Numbered from the stretch's first letter, positions 32,316 through 44,945 are shown. The stretch: 64,000 bases of DNA from Thamnaconus septentrionalis (GCA_009823395.1 CM020502.1:33193444-33257443); one strand, 5' to 3'. Notes: generated from the letters alone by a model not told the origin. A program made the numbers and translations.

Positions 32316-32349
<34 letters not shown>

Positions 32350-32500
32350 GCTGCACTCGTCATCCCTTCGCAGCTCACTAGGAATCATGGGAGTGCACCG
32401 ACTGCCGCTCGCTATTTTTCGCCCTGGGGCCTCTCCACACAGCTGATAACGTCGGCTGTTGCTGCTGTTGGCTGCACGTCTCCGTGGAGACGGAGGAGAT

Positions 32501-32534
<34 letters not shown>

Positions 32535-32735
32535 GCTCGGGGGAGACGACGCGTTCCACAGACGGTGGTAGGCGGCTCGGATGTGATCACAGTTCTTCCC
32601 GAGTGGGACTTTTTCGCCCTGCGCTTCTTCTGCAAAATGAGTTTTTTTCCGAAGCTCATTCAGGATTTCACCCACACTTCGGATCCGACGGCAAGATTTT
32701 CAGCCTTGACTACGTTTCTTTCACCGTGTGTCAGT

Positions 32736-33085
32736 AGCTGCGTTCCCATGACAGTGTTTCGCAAAAATAAAAGCCATATTTCTAAAATTTCGACAAAGTC
32801 CAACTGCGATTTGCAGGCGTTTCCATCGGAATGGCGCGAAGCGCATCAGCCGGAATGCCGGTCAAATCGTCATTCTCGTAAAATCTCGTCCTGCGAGATT
32901 TACAAGAATTCTCTTTGATTACTTGTCAAACATATTCCGTCTCCTCCTCCGTCCAAACATTATGCGCCATTTTCACTGGAAGTGACCTGGTCACGTGACC
33001 TCGTATGACACTTTTGCGACATACCTCAATATGGATACATCTGAAAAACCAGCACATGAGAGCGTCAAAACCATTTGAGTTATTT
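32736..33085. mobile_element. Diverged, truncated copy of the 6918-7416 foldback element
   Basis: The left end AGCTGCGTTCCCATGAC and internal blocks (ATATTTCTAAAATTTC, TGCAGGCGTTTCCA, GCGCCATTTTCACTGG, GGTCACGTGACC at 32989-33000) follow the same order as the copy at 6918. The right terminal repeat is not found. Confidence 0.55.
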
Positions 33086-34020
33086 TAACCGTTGAGTTCT
33101 TCAAAGGCTGATTTACAGGCCACCGCATCGCACGGCACAGGTGGAAGCTCCAGAAGAGAGCTTGGAATTCATGGTGGAGCAGTTGGAAGGTTTCCAGAAT
33201 CATTTGGATTCACCCAATGAAAAGAGCTGGAACAAGGAGGGAAAACTAAAGAGGTGATTGGGCGAGCACACTAAGCGAACAAGTCGCATTTGTCATTCAA
33301 TTGGTTTGCCCACCAAACAAACAAACAAACAAACAAACAAACAAACAAAAAGTTTTCAGATGGTGTTTTGAAGGTGGTCCTTGGGTGAACGTCACCCAGT
33401 TGTGATCAAACCTTCCGGGAAAGCCGCCAGACAGTGTTTGAGAAGCGCCCGCACTAATCTTTCTAGCAGCAGCCGTCCCAAGCCGAGGGTTCCCAAGGTG
33501 TCGCGTTACCAAAGTTCCCCAAAGGTCAGCCTGCGACAAATCCCCGTTACACAGACCATCACTTCAACACAAAACTCCAGACAAAACCTCCACGAAGCCT
33601 CAGGCCAGTTTCCAGCATCACGACTGAATTTACTCCCAGGTCGGGAGACGACATTTACGACTTCCTTCCCTCCTCCTGCGCTGGTCCTCTGACCCAGACC
33701 CCATTTAACCCATAAAACAGCTCCCAACCAAAATGGAAACTGGGCCTCCAGTAAATTCATTATCGCTTCCCGCTCAGACTTCCTCTCCCCTGATGACGGC
33801 CGCCTGCAGGGCCGACGCTCCGGGGAGGCGACCCGGACACAAACTCATTTTCACCGCGTCGAGTTCGGACGGCTGGGAGCGACACCCATCAGGAAGGTGG
33901 GACGCCGTGGACTGAGGGGACTGAAGGATGTTGGTGCCGACGGAAGAATGGAGCTGCGAGACATGTTGTGGTGGAAACTTCCCAACAGTCCGACAAATTG
34001 CACATGGGTCCCACGTCCCA

Positions 34021-34045
34021 TTAGGGTTAGGGTTCGGGTTAGGGG
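34021..34045. repeat. Short interstitial telomere-like repeat
   Basis: Two exact TTAGGG units, a TTCGGG variant and a further TTAGGG. Only four units, so it may be chance or a repair scar. Confidence 0.6.
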
Positions 34046-34121
34046 AGGTCGGACCAATGGGGGGTCAGACTAATGGGAAGTCGGACCAATGCCATGCTGC
34101 TGTTGTGTTTGCATTCCAAAC

Positions 34122-34167
34122 AGAGGAAGTAGGAGACAAACACAAAGGTTTGTCTCCTACTTCCTCT
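34122..34167. repeat. Perfect 20-bp inverted repeat with 6-nt loop
   Basis: The arm at 34122-34141 (AGAGGAAGTAGGAGACAAAC) is the exact reverse complement of 34148-34167. The loop is ACAAAG. Pairing stops sharply at both outer ends. Confidence 0.9.
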
Positions 34168-34904
34168 CTACTTTTCTTTCACAAGGTGGGTGGAGCCTTC
34201 CAAACACTCAGGAGGTCCAACAAGGCGCCAGTTTCAGCAGGATGCTAACGTGGCATTTTAACCATAGGCTGTAAACAGACGCTAAATGCGCTGCTTTGGC
34301 CATAGTGGAGAATTATTTGTTCTCTGTTGGGATGAAAAAATGAATTTACATGTGGAGGGTGGATCTTGCTAATGGTACGTAGAGGAAAGTTTGTTGCAAA
34401 AAAAAAAAAAAAAGAGAAGTACAGATAAGGTGACAGTGTCACATCTGAAGCAATAACACAGCTGCAAAACTTCCTGCTGATGAAGTGAAGCAGCGAGGAA
34501 ATGGTGAAAGATACTGCGAGCAGCTGAGTCGATGCAGAATAAAAGTGAGTTTCAGCTAGGAGGAAATGATGCCGTGCCCACTGCAGGGTCACTCAAGTGT
34601 GAGTGAGAGGACAGGAAAAAGCAGAAGTGCAACACATGCGAAGCCGAGCAGACGCCGCCCTGCCGCTGCGTCGCCACGCCGATGACATCCTGATCTCTGT
34701 GCAAAACCTTTCTGAGATGAAAAAGATTTCCAGATTTGTTCATGACAGGGAGTTTCACAGTCTGGAGGGAAGTCCCTGCTGCCCCCGCCTGCAGACCGGC
34801 AGCTTCTTCAGCCGCAAGACAGAGAGAGAAAAAAAAAAGGGGGTCAAGTTTGGGCTGCGTTTGCCCTCCTGCATTTCAATGACGGCTCGCATTGTTGCTG
34901 CCAG

Positions 34905-35020
<116 letters not shown>

Positions 35021-35219
35021 ACCCGACCCTCTCGCCAACACCAACACCAAGACCACCCCCTCTACCCCCAGTCACCCCCGACCCCCCCCCCGCCTCGGGA
35101 AACGCAAACGCATGCTGCAGTGATGCAAATGCACAAACCGACACCGACACAAAGACACACACATCCATAAACTCACACAATGCTGCTACTGCACGGAACA
35201 ACACTGGCGAGAATGTTCG

Positions 35220-35256
<37 letters not shown>

Positions 35257-36518
35257 CCAGGCAACAAACAAAAACACAAACACAGTTGTTGCAGCACAAT
35301 CAGATCCGTTCGGTACAATGGCGCCGCTTGAATGGGGGGGGGTCGGACAATGCGGCTCTTTGGCATCTGAATGAACGCAGCCCGATGACGATGACAAGCG
35401 TCTCATGAGGCTCAGCGGGCGGCTCCGGGCCTCCTACACACTCACCGGGCGTGTGAGAGCGCCGCCTGTTCCCCAGGGACCAAAATATCTGTCATTAGCC
35501 CGGGCGGCTGCGGCTCACTTAGCATCCGCAGCTCATTCTGCAGGCTAATGATAGTAGCGGCTGCCTCTGCCACTACTGGCCAGGAGATACCAACAGACTT
35601 GAACTTTCTTTCTGACTTTCTGACCAAGCAAAATATATATCTATATATATACATTTCTTAGAAATGGCCGTCTGGATTAGAAAACAAGTTCAGGTTTGCT
35701 GATTTTTTTTAATTTATTTTTTAGCAGAATTCATTTGTAAAACAAAAGCTTGACCTTCCACCATCCTGCAGCTTGAAACAGAGCAAGAATCCAGGCTTCA
35801 ACAGTCAAGCTGGCATCAAGCAGCAGTCTGAAGTTTTCCCTCAGAAGGCAACTTGCCGGCCGGAGTTGTTGGATTTGTTTTTCTTTCCCTGCTCCTCTCA
35901 TCAAACACACGCGGATGACGTTTCCAACACGGATGGAATTGAGAAACCTCGGCCAATCATCACCAACAACTAACAGCAGGTGACGGGATTAGCAGGGAAC
36001 TCAGTTGGACAACCCACCTGGTTGGCTCCACCCACTCAGACCTCTGCTGCCTCCTCAACATCTCTCCCAAGAAGAAGGGCGGGAAAATGGGGGATGATTG
36101 TGGGAGGGGTGGGGAGGGGAGGGGAGGGGAGTGAGGGGGTTTTACCCGGTTTCCCTGGTAACGACAATGAGGGCAATTGCACGCCAAATCCAATTTGCCG
36201 CGGCACCGTGTGACTCATCTGAGGTGTTTTAGTGTGTGTGTGTGTGTGTGTGTGTGTTTCTTGAGAGTGCACACAACACTCATGCCCCGATGGAGGTCAT
36301 CCGTGACCCCCGTGACGGAAGACAACCAGTGCTTTCATATTTTGGCGAGAGAAGAAGACGTCAGTGTCACGCTGTGCAGCTCTGAGAGTTGATGACGTGC
36401 TGGATGGCAACGGAAAGCTTCTCTTTCTTCTTCCAACAAGACGCTGGTGGAGTCAAACAGCACCGCGTCAACAGGAAGCTTTCAAACATTTGAGAACCAC
36501 TGGAGCTGAGAGGGTTTA

Positions 36519-36898
36519 AGAAGAAGAAGAAGAAGAAGGAGAAGAAGAAGAAGAAGGAAGAAGGAGAAGAAGAAGAGGAAGGAGAAGGAGAAGGAGAAGG
36601 AGAAGGAGAAGGAGAAGAAGAAGAAGAAGAAGAAGAAGGAGAAGGAGAAGGAGAAGGAGGAGAAGGAGGAGAAGAAGAGGAAGGAGAAGGAGGAGAAGGA
36701 GGAGAAGAAGGAGAAGAAGAAGAGGAAGGAGAAGAAGGAGAAGGAGAAGAAGAAGAAGAAGAAGAAGAAGGAGAAGGAGAAGAAGAAGAGGAAGGAGAAG
36801 GAGAAGGAGAAGAAGAAGGAGAAGAAGAAGGAGAAGGAGAAGGAGAAGGAGGAGAAGGAGGAGAAGAAGAGGAAGGAGAAGGAGGAGAAGGAGGAGAA
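36519..36898. repeat. Polypurine (GAA/GGA)n tract, 380 bp
   Basis: The plus strand is purine only, mixing GAA, GGA and GAAGGA units in mirror-like order. Both reading directions give low-complexity frames. Confidence 0.93.
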
Positions 36899-38308
36899 CC
36901 TACTGTAGGTGTATCGGCGTCTTCTCATCCTGATGCGCTCGTAAGTTCGGACCCTGCGGTGCATTTCAGCAAAGTCTGCTCCAAATGTTTCCCTCCTCCT
37001 CGGCTGTGAAGCCCACCGACGGCTCTCTCTCTACCCCAATCTCTAATTTTCCCTCCCTCCCCCTCTCCCTCGCTCCTTCATCCTCCCTCCTCCCGTCTCC
37101 TGCTGTCACTATTGTCTTTCATCTCCCGTCCTCGGCTACAATCGCATCCCTTTCTGTCCTGCGTGCACTCTCTCTGCCTTCCTGCCTCCGTTGCACCGGG
37201 GACGTCGGACAATAGCGGCGATACAGCTGCAGGCTGGCACGGCAGAGATGGAGGTGCCCACTTTCTGCCGCCAGCTGACCTTTGACCCACAAGGTCATCT
37301 GCGCAAACCCCTAAAGGATCCCGTAACAACTGTTTCGCAACCAGAAGACATAGTTTGAAATTCACTCTGTTCTGTCTCAACCTGGCAACCGGAAGGAAAA
37401 AAAAGAATAGCAAGGTTAAGCGTGAGTGCGCCACCTGCTGCCCGGGATGTCTAACCTCGTCGCTCTGTCAACATTTTTAAGACCGCTTTTACTTTCCGAG
37501 TCCTCGCACTATCATTTGACAAGGCATGAATTTGAAAGGTTAAACCCACGGCTATTATTGCAAATTGTACGTTGGGACCAAAAGAAAAAACAGACATTAC
37601 GACATCCACCGGCAGGCAGATGAGACCGTGCTCGCTTTTTGTTTTGTTTTTTTGGACTTATAATTGCACGCTCTTCGTCCACCGGCTTGAAGTCAGCGTC
37701 ACACCGTCGTGGATATTTGCCACGCAATACTGAGCAGCATTGCACGGCTCGTGATCTTACACAAGTTCACTTTTTTTCCCTTTTTCTTTCTTGGAGGGTT
37801 GCAGCCGGGTGGGGCTGCTTGGTGGCTGCAGACCCGAGAAACCGCAGCTTCCTCTCCCACGCCACCTCCCAGCACCTGCCCACTGCAGAAAGGAGAAGTC
37901 GGCCCTCTCAGTGCTCAAACAGGAAGAAGAAGAAGAAGAAGGAGGAGGAGGAGAAAAACAATCGCGGGTGGGAGCTGCGACTTTCCCTGGTTGAGCCACA
38001 AGAAGCGAAAGGGCGTGTCGGAGGACAGTGACTTCTGAGAAAGTGGGTGGGGCCGGCGTGGGAGGAGAGGGAGAGGGTTGGCCAACAAGCCTGCAGTAGG
38101 AACCGTGTCGCAGTTCCATTACACCAGAAGTGGGTTGAAGACTTATTTCAATACCGGGGATGACTTGTGAGGTCGCTGGGCGTCTGGCACACGAGGCCGA
38201 TGGTCAGGAGGAGGAGGAGGAGGAGGAGGAGGAGCAGGAGGAGGAGGAGGAGGCAGCTGGGCTGGAAACTAGTGACAGCTCATCAACACGCATGAAGGCA
38301 CCGTCCCT

Positions 38309-38345
<37 letters not shown>

Positions 38346-40112
38346 CACTCCCATCCTGCCTGGCCCCAGTTCACCACAGAATGATGACATCTGCCATGAG
38401 CGCACCCCCCCTCCCTCCCCCCGAGGACCAGGACGCCCAGGGTGCAGCAGCCCCACACTGCCAGGCTTGGCTTCATTAGCTATAAATAGACGCCGAGTTC
38501 GTTTGCACCGTTAATACTTGAAGTCATTTCCCCTGCGGTGGAATATCACAGTGGTATTTTAAATACATGCTTCTGTTTCATCCACCTTGAAAACATCCCA
38601 TTAACAAGGTTATCATCGGGTCAGAACAGGACCGGGCCAATCAGAGGCCTTTAACGAGAAAGAGGCGGGAGCTACAGCCAGGGTTTACTAGTGGCAAAAA
38701 ACAAAGCAACTAAAAGAGGGGACTTGGCCACCGGAAGGAAGGAAGGATGTATAAAGTGAGCTACAGGGACCAGCAGGAAGTGAGCAGAGACTCTGCCATA
38801 GCAACCAGGACTCGAACCAGCAGCTTTCCGCCTCATCAGCATCTGAATGTTTCTCCTCGTCTGTGAAGCCAGCGTGGGTTTAAAGTGAGGGCAGCCGTCT
38901 CAGTCTCTGGAGCAAGCACGCACACACACACACACACACACACCCTGGCATCTCGGACACTCAGTGAAGCCACATCCTGCTGCGGCCGCCATGAGAACTC
39001 AGGGCTCCGCTGCTGACAAACACAATGAAGAAAACTGGCAACCCAACGGCGGCGTCCATGAGCTCGGCCAATGGCGTTGCCATGTGCACGGCCTCCGGCT
39101 TTCGTAGCGAGAGTTTATTGAGTCAACCTAAACGGCCTCGGCTGGTTTGAAGCGAGCGTGCAGCACTTTGTGTTCGCCGCAGTAAACAAGGAAGGAAGCT
39201 GGAAGGAAGTTCCAGGAAGTGAATGTCAGGCAGTCACGCCTGGATCTTTGGTTGCACTTTGAAAAGAGGAGGAGACAAAATGATTTTCCTCATGAGCCAC
39301 GTTAGCGCGCTAGCCGACGCTTGTGCTGCATTGTAGAAGTTATTGCGAAGGACATACAATAAAATATGGTCTGAACTTGTCTTTACTGCAGAAGAAGAAA
39401 AAGAAGAAGTGGTGGTTAAAACGACAGTCATCACATCTGCAAAGTGTGTGTGTGCACAATAAATGCAATAGCGCAGGTTTGTCATTCGGGACGCAGCTTC
39501 TGTTTATTGTTCTGCTGCTGTGGGACGTTAAAAAGAAATATTCAAAAAAAAAAAAAAAAAAAAAAAAACCCCAGATAGAGGGCTTGTTAGTTTTCTTCCC
39601 ACCTTGAGGCAGAAACACTGTGTGAAGGTGACTCATCATCATCCCGAGCTGACCGGTCAAACCTTTATTTTTCTGTCATTATTTCTGCATTGCCGACGAC
39701 AGAAACATTTCTCTCTTTCCATCAGCCAGAGAGGTCAGAGGTCGGCCCGGGGCGAGGTAGCGCCGTGAGCAGGCAGAAAACAGAGGATTGTGACGGCAGA
39801 TGAACCAGCACCGGCTCAACTCTCCTGTTTCCTTAAAACGACTCCTAGATATTTATTGCAGCTAAATGATCTGCAGGCATTTTGTGTCACAGACTTCTGG
39901 AAGATGTTAACGTTTCTTTCGGCAACTTTAATTCATTGATACAAATGAACTTCAACTGTTAATTTCGCTGTTTGTTTCCTGTTAGGCTAAAAATATTTTC
40001 CCTATAAATATTTTCTATTTTATTTTATTTCGTTATTTCTTTCAATCAACATAATATCCATTCTTTTCTATCGTTTTGTTTCTGTAATTTCTATAATGTG
40101 GGATTGAAAAAA

Positions 40113-40160
40113 GTCTTCTTCTTCTTCTTCTTCTTCTTCTTCTTCTTCTTCTTCTTCTTC
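40113..40160. repeat. (TTC)16 (GAA on minus) trinucleotide repeat
   Basis: A pure TTC run of about 16 units. Confidence 0.95.
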
Positions 40161-41749
40161 ATGCTGCTTTTCTGCCTGACGCTTATCGAGTGATGCACTT
40201 GTCCAGCAGGACAGGAGCACTTTGCATGCATCTATGCATTAGAGTGTAATGCAACGACAGCGCGACAGTAAACGATGCGCCACAGCAAGGTTCCTCCCAG
40301 CAGCTCAGACTTTATGGCCGTTTAAAATGTAATGCCATTAATTCTGTGAGATCAGGGGCCAATCAGGAGCGACACTCTGTTGTCACGTGGAAATGCAAAC
40401 ACGACTCTGTGAGGAAGCCCTGCCGACAGTCGGGGCTCCCGCTCACGCAAAACACGTCGGCCACGCGTGCTCGTCAGGAGCCTCGTGCCTCGTTTGTTCT
40501 CCCGTCTCTTTCACGCCACGTCTCTCTCTCTCACTTCTCAGCAGTCTTTTCTTCGCTCGCTGGCTGCCCACGCCGAAGCTTGTTGACTTGCAAGGCAGAG
40601 AGAAAAAAAAAAAAAAAACCCGTGTTGACGCTCACGTGCGCCCAGGGAGGCCGCGCCGTGTTGCTTTCTTTCAAGTCTGCAGGGTCAAATGTTCGGGCAG
40701 GTGACAAAGAAAATAGAATGAGAGAGAAAAGACAAAGCGACAAAGGGCAAACAGAAGGAGGGAAGGAGAAGAGGGGGTGAGGCGCCGATGAAGGAGATTC
40801 ATCTGCGACTGACAAGTGGAAAATGAGGCGCGGAGATGTGTAATCTCCTCTGATGTGGCTCCACATCCCTGCTGCATCAGTGGCAGCGGGTGAGGGAGCA
40901 GCGAGGAGGCAGGCGGGTTGCTATGGAGTGGGAGGCTCTTCTCTTTTTTTTCCTTGTTTTTTTTTTCCTCCCCCTCTCCAGAGCGAGCGAGCGAGCGCCG
41001 CCACAAATCAGGTTGGAGAAGCAGAGAGGGAGGCAGGCGGGTGGCGCAGAGCTGGAGAGCAGGGAGGTGGAGGAGGAGGAGGAGGAGGAGGAGGAGCAAG
41101 GCCTCCGGGTGAGGAGGAGGAAGAAAGCAATAAAGCAAATGCGAACAGGGCCAGAGGTGAGAGAGAGGCAGAGAGAGGGAGATGGAGAGAGAGAGAGGAG
41201 TGGCGACCAGCGGCCCAGTGAGGCTGAGAGGATGTGGCAGGACAAATCTAAAGGGCCCTCGTCAAACCCAGCTCCTCATCGTCGTTAAAGATCCTCAAGC
41301 CTCATTCTAGTCTCTGTTAGTCTCATTCAAGAGACGCCATAAATAAAAACCAGAAAGAAAATATCTCCAGAAAAGTGCACTATTAGGTATCACGGCCCAC
41401 TGTGACATCACGACGGGCACCAGAGTTTCCAGAGTTGTGTGTTGCCTTCTTGAAGGCGCCACCAGAGAACATGAAGGGTCTGCAGGAGGTCTGACTGACA
41501 GGATGGTGGGACGGATTATTGTTCGGAGCCCTTTAAAAGTTGAGGGCTCCCTCTTTCCCTCCTCGCCTCCTCATATTTTACTCAGGAATCTCCTGGCGCG
41601 ATGCTTCTCACAGACGCTTCGCCCTCCTCTCGCTGCTGGGAACACAGCAAACTGCGTTCCGTCGGAAGTTCAAATGTTCAAAAACCAAAGAGGACTCAGT
41701 GGGACACGCTGCGAGTCAGACCTCCTTAAAGAATGAGTGAAGTGCGGTG

Positions 41750-41761
41750 GCCCTCTGCTGG
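41750..41761 (-). promoter_or_regulatory. CTCF-consensus motif
   Basis: The minus strand reads CCAGCAGAGGGC, an exact match to CCASYAGRKGGC. It lies 75 bp upstream of a tRNA gene. Confidence 0.35.
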
Positions 41762-41835
41762 TGACTAGTGGGAACTGCATCATAAACACACCTTCGCTTT
41801 GCCTCCAGGTCGTGCTGTTGGCAGTCCAGGCTGCA

Positions 41836-41907
41836 GGCGTGGTGGCCAAGTGGTAAGGCGTTGGTCTCGTAAACCAAAGATCATGGGTTCGATCCCCATC
41901 CATGCCT
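41836..41907 (+). tRNA. tRNA-Thr (anticodon CGT), copy 1
   Basis: A 72-nt cloverleaf. The acceptor stem pairs GGCGTGG with CCATGCC (one G-U). The anticodon stem pairs TTGGT with ACCAA around the loop CTCGTAA, giving anticodon CGT, which reads ACG. The T stem pairs ATGGG with CCCAT. The A box (TGGCCAAGTGG) and B box (GGTTCGATCC) fit the polymerase III consensus. There is no intron and no encoded CCA. The sequence is close to human tRNA-Thr-CGT. Only three T residues follow closely; no TTTT lies within about 100 bp. Confidence 0.95.
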
Positions 41908-43241
41908 TTGCACTCAATGAAGACCCAGAAGAACCAGGAGTCAGGAAGTCCCTCCCACTTGTTCCAGCAGCTGGGATGTGTTTATTGGCAGGAATCAGTC
42001 CTGTCCCAGAAGATGGATTCTCACAATGTAGAACTTTCTGTTAATCTTCTTTTCTTTGCTGGTCAAAACAACAATCCAATCTCTTCTACTGGACGGTTTT
42101 CAAAGGAGCCCAGGCTGGAGGTCCTGGTGCTTCTCCAGCCAGCAGGAGGCCTGGGATCAAAGTGCAGCCTCGCACCTTCTGAGATTTAACACCAGTCAGG
42201 AGTCAGAACTACGCAGCAAATTTTCCTTGAGCAAAACAACAATCGATGAGCCTGTGGCTCCAGCTGTGTTTGCTCTCTGACGGTCGGCGGCTCTTTGCCT
42301 TTGCTTTTTTTTGATCAGAGAGGAGGAAACAGCAGCCGGCCGAGTCGATGAGACAAACAGCAGGTGGAGACAAACAGCAGGTGGAGACACGCAGCGTGCG
42401 ACTCCTCCTGTGTGTCAGAACACAGCGAGGTTGTCACCTGGCTGACGGATCACAGCTAATGGCTGATCAGTGGCTGGTTGGAGGAAGACGCTGCTGTGTC
42501 TTCCTCCTCAACTCTCACCCTTTTCCGTTTGCACGTCGAGGAGCTTCGGCTGAAAAAGTTTGCTGGCAAAGCTGCCTGCCAGATCCAATCCAGTGCAATA
42601 ACAATGTAATATAAATATATATTCAGCTTGTGTAGAGAGGGCGGCACCGGCCCCACCCGGGCCAAACACTAACCAGCACTGATGTCATAATGCAAACAAA
42701 CTAAAAAGTTCACTATTCCTTGCTCCACTTTTTGTTTCTGTGAAAGACCTTCACTCCTCGCGTCCTTCAAGAGAATTATGCTTAGCACATCAGTGTGCAG
42801 GGAAAAGCCACTTCCCACCTTTCATCTCTGCTTCAACTGTCCAGAGTGCTGACAGGATGAGAGACGGTGGCAGCGCGCACACACGTGCACACACGTGCAC
42901 GCACGTGCACGCCGTGCAGACGCCAGAGCCACTAAATTAACCAGCGGATACAGAATTGATCCTCATCTCCTCGCAGCCTGCACTCAATCAATCTGCTTCC
43001 TGTGCTCCGATGTCCACATCTGACAGTCAGCAAAAAAAAAAACAAAAAACAAAAAACCTAATTACAAAGTTCGTTTTTAATTCAATTCCGTCCTTTGATG
43101 TCGGATGCTGATGCCCGACGAGAAGCGCGGTGTCACTTTGGCGCTGCGACAGGCTCGGCTGACACGGCCCACGCAGGTGCAATTTCATCTGATTGGACGA
43201 TAGGCCGCAGGGGTCCAGGTGGGGGAGGTGGGCCCACGGCA

Positions 43242-43313
43242 GGCGTGGTGGCCAAGTGGTAAGGCGTTGGTCTCGTAAACCAAAGACCGTGGGTTCGACC
43301 CCCACCCATGCCT
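43242..43313 (+). tRNA. tRNA-Thr (anticodon CGT), copy 2
   Basis: The same 72-nt cloverleaf as the copy 1.4 kb upstream. The T stem is GTGGG paired with CCCAC, so the first T-stem pair is G-C here and A-T in copy 1, a compensatory change that supports a working structure. The B box is GGTTCGACCC. No close TTTT terminator is seen after it either. Confidence 0.95.
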
Positions 43314-43824
43314 TTGGCCGTCAGGCCAGAAAGATATGAAGAAGGGTTCTGAAGAACTTTCTTGTGCCCCCTCCCACAACAGAAAAGGTTCAGAGAGCTC
43401 GGTGGGGTTTGTTAGCCTGACAATGGTAGACGGATGTATTTAGCCCTCTGTTTACAGCCTTCTGCTAAAGCACTGAGGTTCACCAGGAAGTTAAAACTGA
43501 TGGCTTGTGTGACCTTGCAAGTGTTTGGAGGTGGAAAAAAAGAGGGCGAGGGTGGTTCAGTGGATGTGGAAGATCTACAAGTACCCTGTGTGACATCACA
43601 AAGAGCTATGTACGTCTCTTATTCCTGAGTTCAACCAAAGTGAAACACTTTTATAACAAAGGACCTTTAAGAAAACGGAATGGCCGTTGATGTGAGCAGA
43701 ACTTTCTAAACACAACACAATACCAACCGGAACAGGAGGACTCAAAGGACGAAAAAGACCAAAAACACAGAAGGAGGAGGAGAAGGAGGAGAAGGAGGAG
43801 AAGAAGGTGAACGTGTCCACTCAC

Positions 43825-43900
43825 GGTTGAAGACCCTGCGGCGGACGCGAGGCCTCCACGGTCGCCGCCGCATCCAGTTGAGTCGTGGAGGGAGCTCCAT
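43825..43900 (-). CDS. Candidate first coding exon of an unidentified gene
   Basis: I do not recognise this protein. On the minus strand, in a CpG-rich block (about 43800-44110), ATG sits in a strong context (GCGCCATGG). It is followed by 25 codons, MELPPRLNWMRRRPW then a very basic stretch ending RRRVFN, and a consensus donor GTGAGT at 43824-43819. An in-frame stop lies a few codons upstream. A basic start could precede a signal anchor or act as a nuclear signal, but no later exon was found to test this. Confidence 0.35.
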
Positions 43901-44709
43901 GGCGCCCGAGCAGAGCCTCGCTCCTCACCCGTCAAAGAGCAGCCGCCGGGGTTCTGCCGCCCATCCCCCGGGACACGCAGCACCCCTCCGGAGCATCGGG
44001 GGGCAGCGAGCGGCCGGCGGAGCTGCAGTGAGCCTGGCCAGCGACTCACAGGGAGGGAAGAGGTTACAGCAGCAGGCCGGGCCGGAGGATAGAGTTCCCC
44101 TCGGCTCATTCATCTTTAATGCAGGCGGCAGAGGAACCCAACCTCCTGACAGGGTGGGAGTGGGGGCGGGGCTACACCTGTGTGAGGTCCACCCTGTGTG
44201 AAATGTGATTCCCGAGCCTCCCCAGGTGCCGGTGCAGCAGTCACCCGAGTGTCTCCCCGTCATGAGGAAGATAAGGTGACGCCGCAGAGACGCTGCTGGC
44301 GACCTGTGCGATGATCAGCCGACATTTGCACGAGTCAGAAATTGTTTTGTTTTTTTCCCCTCTCTCCTTGTAAATTATACTGCAGTTATTTCAACAAATA
44401 CAACGTTATGCCAGTTATGGCCATGTTGTCGTTTAAAAAATTAATTAAGTGTAATCGACCTGCAGGCTGCATGAGCTTCACCGTCACTCTGCTCATTTCC
44501 TGACGTCCCATATAACCTCATCCCTTTATTAATAAGCTGTGATTTCAGAGTAAGACATAAATAAATTAATTCAAAATAAATAAATTAAATGACTTTAGTC
44601 ACTGAAAACATATTCACATGTATTTATTGTTAGAGAGCCCGGCTAACAAAAAGATTTCTTTTTTAAATCTTCACTTGATTCAGATTGCTTAAAACTGAGC
44701 CTTACCTGT

Positions 44710-44724
44710 CCACTAGAGGGCAGC
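44710..44724 (+). promoter_or_regulatory. CTCF-consensus motif
   Basis: CCACTAGAGGGCAGC fits the CTCF core exactly over the first 12 bases. It points toward a second match 140 bp to the right. Confidence 0.4.
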
Positions 44725-44860
44725 AGAAGGTTTGTGGATAAAACAATGGGCAACAATAAGCTTCAAAATCCAAACCAATGCATTGGGATATATTATATTG
44801 AGGATGCAGAATCAAAAAAGCTTTGTGGTGCATGCAGTTCATCACAACCTGAAGACTCAC

Positions 44861-44872
44861 GCCCTCTAGTGG
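44861..44872 (-). promoter_or_regulatory. CTCF-consensus motif, facing the one at 44710
   Basis: The minus strand reads CCACTAGAGGGC, identical to the core of the first motif and in the opposite orientation. Confidence 0.4.
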
Positions 44873-44939
44873 CTGCCACTGCACCCAGCGAAACGACGCG
44901 GTAGAGACACCAAAGTCACTGCATGTGGTGCACTTGCCT

Positions 44940-44945
44940 TTTATT
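44940..44945 (-). promoter_or_regulatory. slc7a6: Probable polyadenylation signal of the SLC7 transporter
   Basis: AATAAA on the minus strand, followed within 20-60 nt by G/T-rich sequence. An AATAAA also occurs inside the hAT insertion near 47064, so an earlier end is possible. Confidence 0.4.

Larger units (their letters stand above)
43901..44939. other. Intergenic stretch beyond the transporter 3' end
   Basis: The left part (to about 44110) continues the CpG-rich block of the candidate exon. The rest is AT-rich and unstructured apart from two convergent CTCF-like motifs. I see no gene. Confidence 0.45.

Noticed and set aside
34021..34045. True telomere end
   Set aside because: Only four units, with unique sequence on both sides.
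36482..36964. 160-residue Phe/Ser-rich frame resembling membrane segments
   Set aside because: It arises only from the polypurine tract read on the minus strand.
38160..38384. Acidic plus-strand frame starting MTCEVAGRLAHEADGQ
   Set aside because: Most of it is a (GAG)n run followed by (TG)n; no splice or homology support.
40853..41290. Several 120-130 residue frames in purine-rich DNA
   Set aside because: Low-complexity Glu, Gly and Ser runs in all frames; at most a promoter or UTR.
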